Assembly: GCA_025936115.1 (NCBI GenBank)
Contig: JAICTZ010000016.1
Location: forward strand, 101,130-165,129
Source of the DNA: Polyangiaceae bacterium
Lineage (GTDB): Bacteria; Myxococcota_A; Polyangia; Polyangiales; Polyangiaceae
Direction of reading: 5' to 3'
DNA: 64,000 nucleotides
In this document: piece by piece, positions 59,628 through 64,000 of the stretch
How positions within the stretch are numbered: position 1 is the stretch's first letter
How the letters are laid out: every line of letters starts with the position of its first letter
Translations under genes and position numbers: made by a program
Notes under the pieces: generated by a model
Databases searched by the model: none
Told to the model about the DNA's origin: nothing
What the model saw: the letters and a program-made list of their open reading frames with translations, nothing else

Positions 59628-60245
59628 ATGTCGAGCGCGCGTCGCATCGGTCGCTTCGTTCCCATCGGGCTGACGCTCGTTTTCGGCGGCTGTTACGCGG
59701 ACGACCACTACGGGTACTGCAGCTATCACTGCGACGACGGCTACTACGGTGACAGCGGGAACAACCCCGACGGCTCGATCCCCGCCTGCCTCTCGGGCGT
59801 AGCCGGCGGTACCATCGACACCGGCAGCTACCTCGAGCTCGATCCCGGTTACGTCGCCGTGAGCGGCGAGTACTTCGGCGACGGCGCTTGGCGCTTCGCT
59901 CTAGCGTGCGACACCGTGCAGCCCTCGAGCGGGTTGCCCTGCAATTACGACATGACCGTCTCGCCCGTGAACGGCACGATCGAGAGCTTCGCGCCCGAAG
60001 GTCTCGAGAACGGCGACTTCCTCGGGCGCGCCCCGGGCACGGCCGGCAGCGACGCCGTGAACCTGAACGCCGTCACCGACTACGATATCGACGCCTTCAC
60101 CCTCACCGCCACTCCTGGCAGCACGTTGGAAGTGAGCCTCACGCTCGACGGCCAGTGCGCGCTCTCCTTCTTCTTCTGGCTCGAGAACGGCGTGGTCGTG
60201 AGCGACAGCCAGACGCTCGTCGATCTCACGCCGTCGGCGCCCTGA
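59628..60245 (+). CDS. hypothetical lipoprotein
   Basis: The 205-residue lipoprotein has lipobox VFGGCYA (Cys about 22), then a short Tyr/Asp/Cys-rich stretch (GYCSYHCDDGYYGDSG) and a beta-rich domain with PACLSGVAGGTIDTGSYLEL, ACDTVQPSSGLPC and SLTLDGQCALSFFFWLENG. Cys pairs suggest disulfides. No family is recognised. It follows the DUF6600-like gene after nine bases, so both are probably cotranscribed and sent to the envelope. Confidence 0.65.
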   Translation: MSSARRIGRFVPIGLTLVFGGCYADDHYGYCSYHCDDGYYGDSGNNPDGSIPACLSGVAGGTIDTGSYLELDPGYVAVSGEYFGDGAWRFALACDTVQPSSGLPCNYDMTVSPVNGTIESFAPEGLENGDFLGRAPGTAGSDAVNLNAVTDYDIDAFTLTATPGSTLEVSLTLDGQCALSFFFWLENGVVVSDSQTLVDLTPSAP

Positions 60246-60281
60246 CACGAGCGCGGACGCGCCCAGGCGTCCCGTGGCCGT

Positions 60282-62531
<2,250 letters not shown>

Positions 62532-62840
62532 TGGAGGATCCTTGCCGCGATCGGCGGGGCGCGCATCCCATAACGCACGCGATCGCTTGCGACTCGTGGG
62601 TGGGCTTTTCTTCCAATTGTCACGCGAGCGTGCTCGCACTCGCCAGGCGTTCAGCGCGCGACGGTCCGGGAGCCGTGCGGTTCGATAAGCGCGAAGCGGT
62701 GTCAAGGGCGGCGACTGACGCGGCGTGCCGGCGCGCGCGGTCGATATTCGGCGCGTTTATGGAGCGTGGCGGCGCTCGAGCGTGCCCTCAGGCCGCGCTC
62801 CGTGACGGTGTGCACTCACTATGGAATACTCCGAAGGATC
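62532..62840. other. divergent promoter region of ppk and prkA
   Basis: These 309 bases separate two divergent genes and contain no convincing gene. An AAGGA site lies just before the prkA ATG at 62841, and a GGA-rich site precedes the ppk start. No clear regulator palindrome was seen. Confidence 0.5.

Positions 62841-64000
<1,160 letters not shown>

Overview
The window reads as chromosomal DNA of a GC-rich myxobacterium (Myxococcota, probably class Polyangia). The signs are many secreted lipoproteins whose lipobox is followed by long Gly/Thr/Ser/Ala linkers, a Cys-rich protein with a MYXO-CTERM-like tail, a cytochrome c-copper monooxygenase fusion, several lipoprotein polysaccharide hydrolases, and frequent GTG/TTG starts with 1- to 4-base gene overlaps. 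The taxon is inferred, because no rRNA gene is present. No insertion sequence, prophage or CRISPR array was seen.

Layout. 1-4.1 kb: a GST-like protein, a DUF89/ARMT1-like phosphatase and two overlapping SPFH/Band 7 membrane genes. 4.3-18.0 kb: an envelope region with three copies of a two-gene module, each made of an FnIII-arylsulfotransferase-like lipoprotein and a lipoprotein with an internal duplication. The third copy is on the minus strand, has swapped gene order, and is translationally coupled to a FadL-type porin. A heme/copper monooxygenase and two other lipoproteins lie between them. 18.4-22.1 kb: a KAS III-like enzyme, a DUF1302-like barrel and a LolA-like protein. 22.1-23.1 kb: a FitAB/VapBC-type toxin-antitoxin pair with palindromic operators, then a 24-bp x 7 minisatellite.

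23.2-29.1 kb: a minus-strand sulfate-activation and sulfonation cluster, cysD-cysNC-DHH phosphoesterase-cysH-sulfotransferase. It would make PAPS, use it for reduction and sulfo-transfer, and plausibly recycle pAp. 29.4-35.7 kb: a cytochrome c-like lipoprotein with a His-rich barrel, a Cys-rich lipoprotein, a class A beta-lactamase, and pqiABC. 35.7-44.3 kb: a MYXO-CTERM-like protein, a LuxR-type regulator, a GH43-like gene split by a -1 frame change at a slippery-type heptamer, a CE12-like esterase, recQ, and a spherulin-4/GH114-like lipoprotein.

45.0-64 kb: tRNA-Lys and tRNA-Arg, four large polytopic GT-C-type membrane proteins, a zinc-ribbon protein, phoU, a GH6 cellulase lipoprotein, a compact Dam-type methylase plus PD-(D/E)XK nuclease pair, a DUF6600-like protein, ppk, and the 5' part of prkA, which runs off the window. 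The most interesting targets are the triplicated lipoprotein module, the sulfonation cluster with its DHH enzyme, the split GH43 gene and the compact restriction-modification-like pair.
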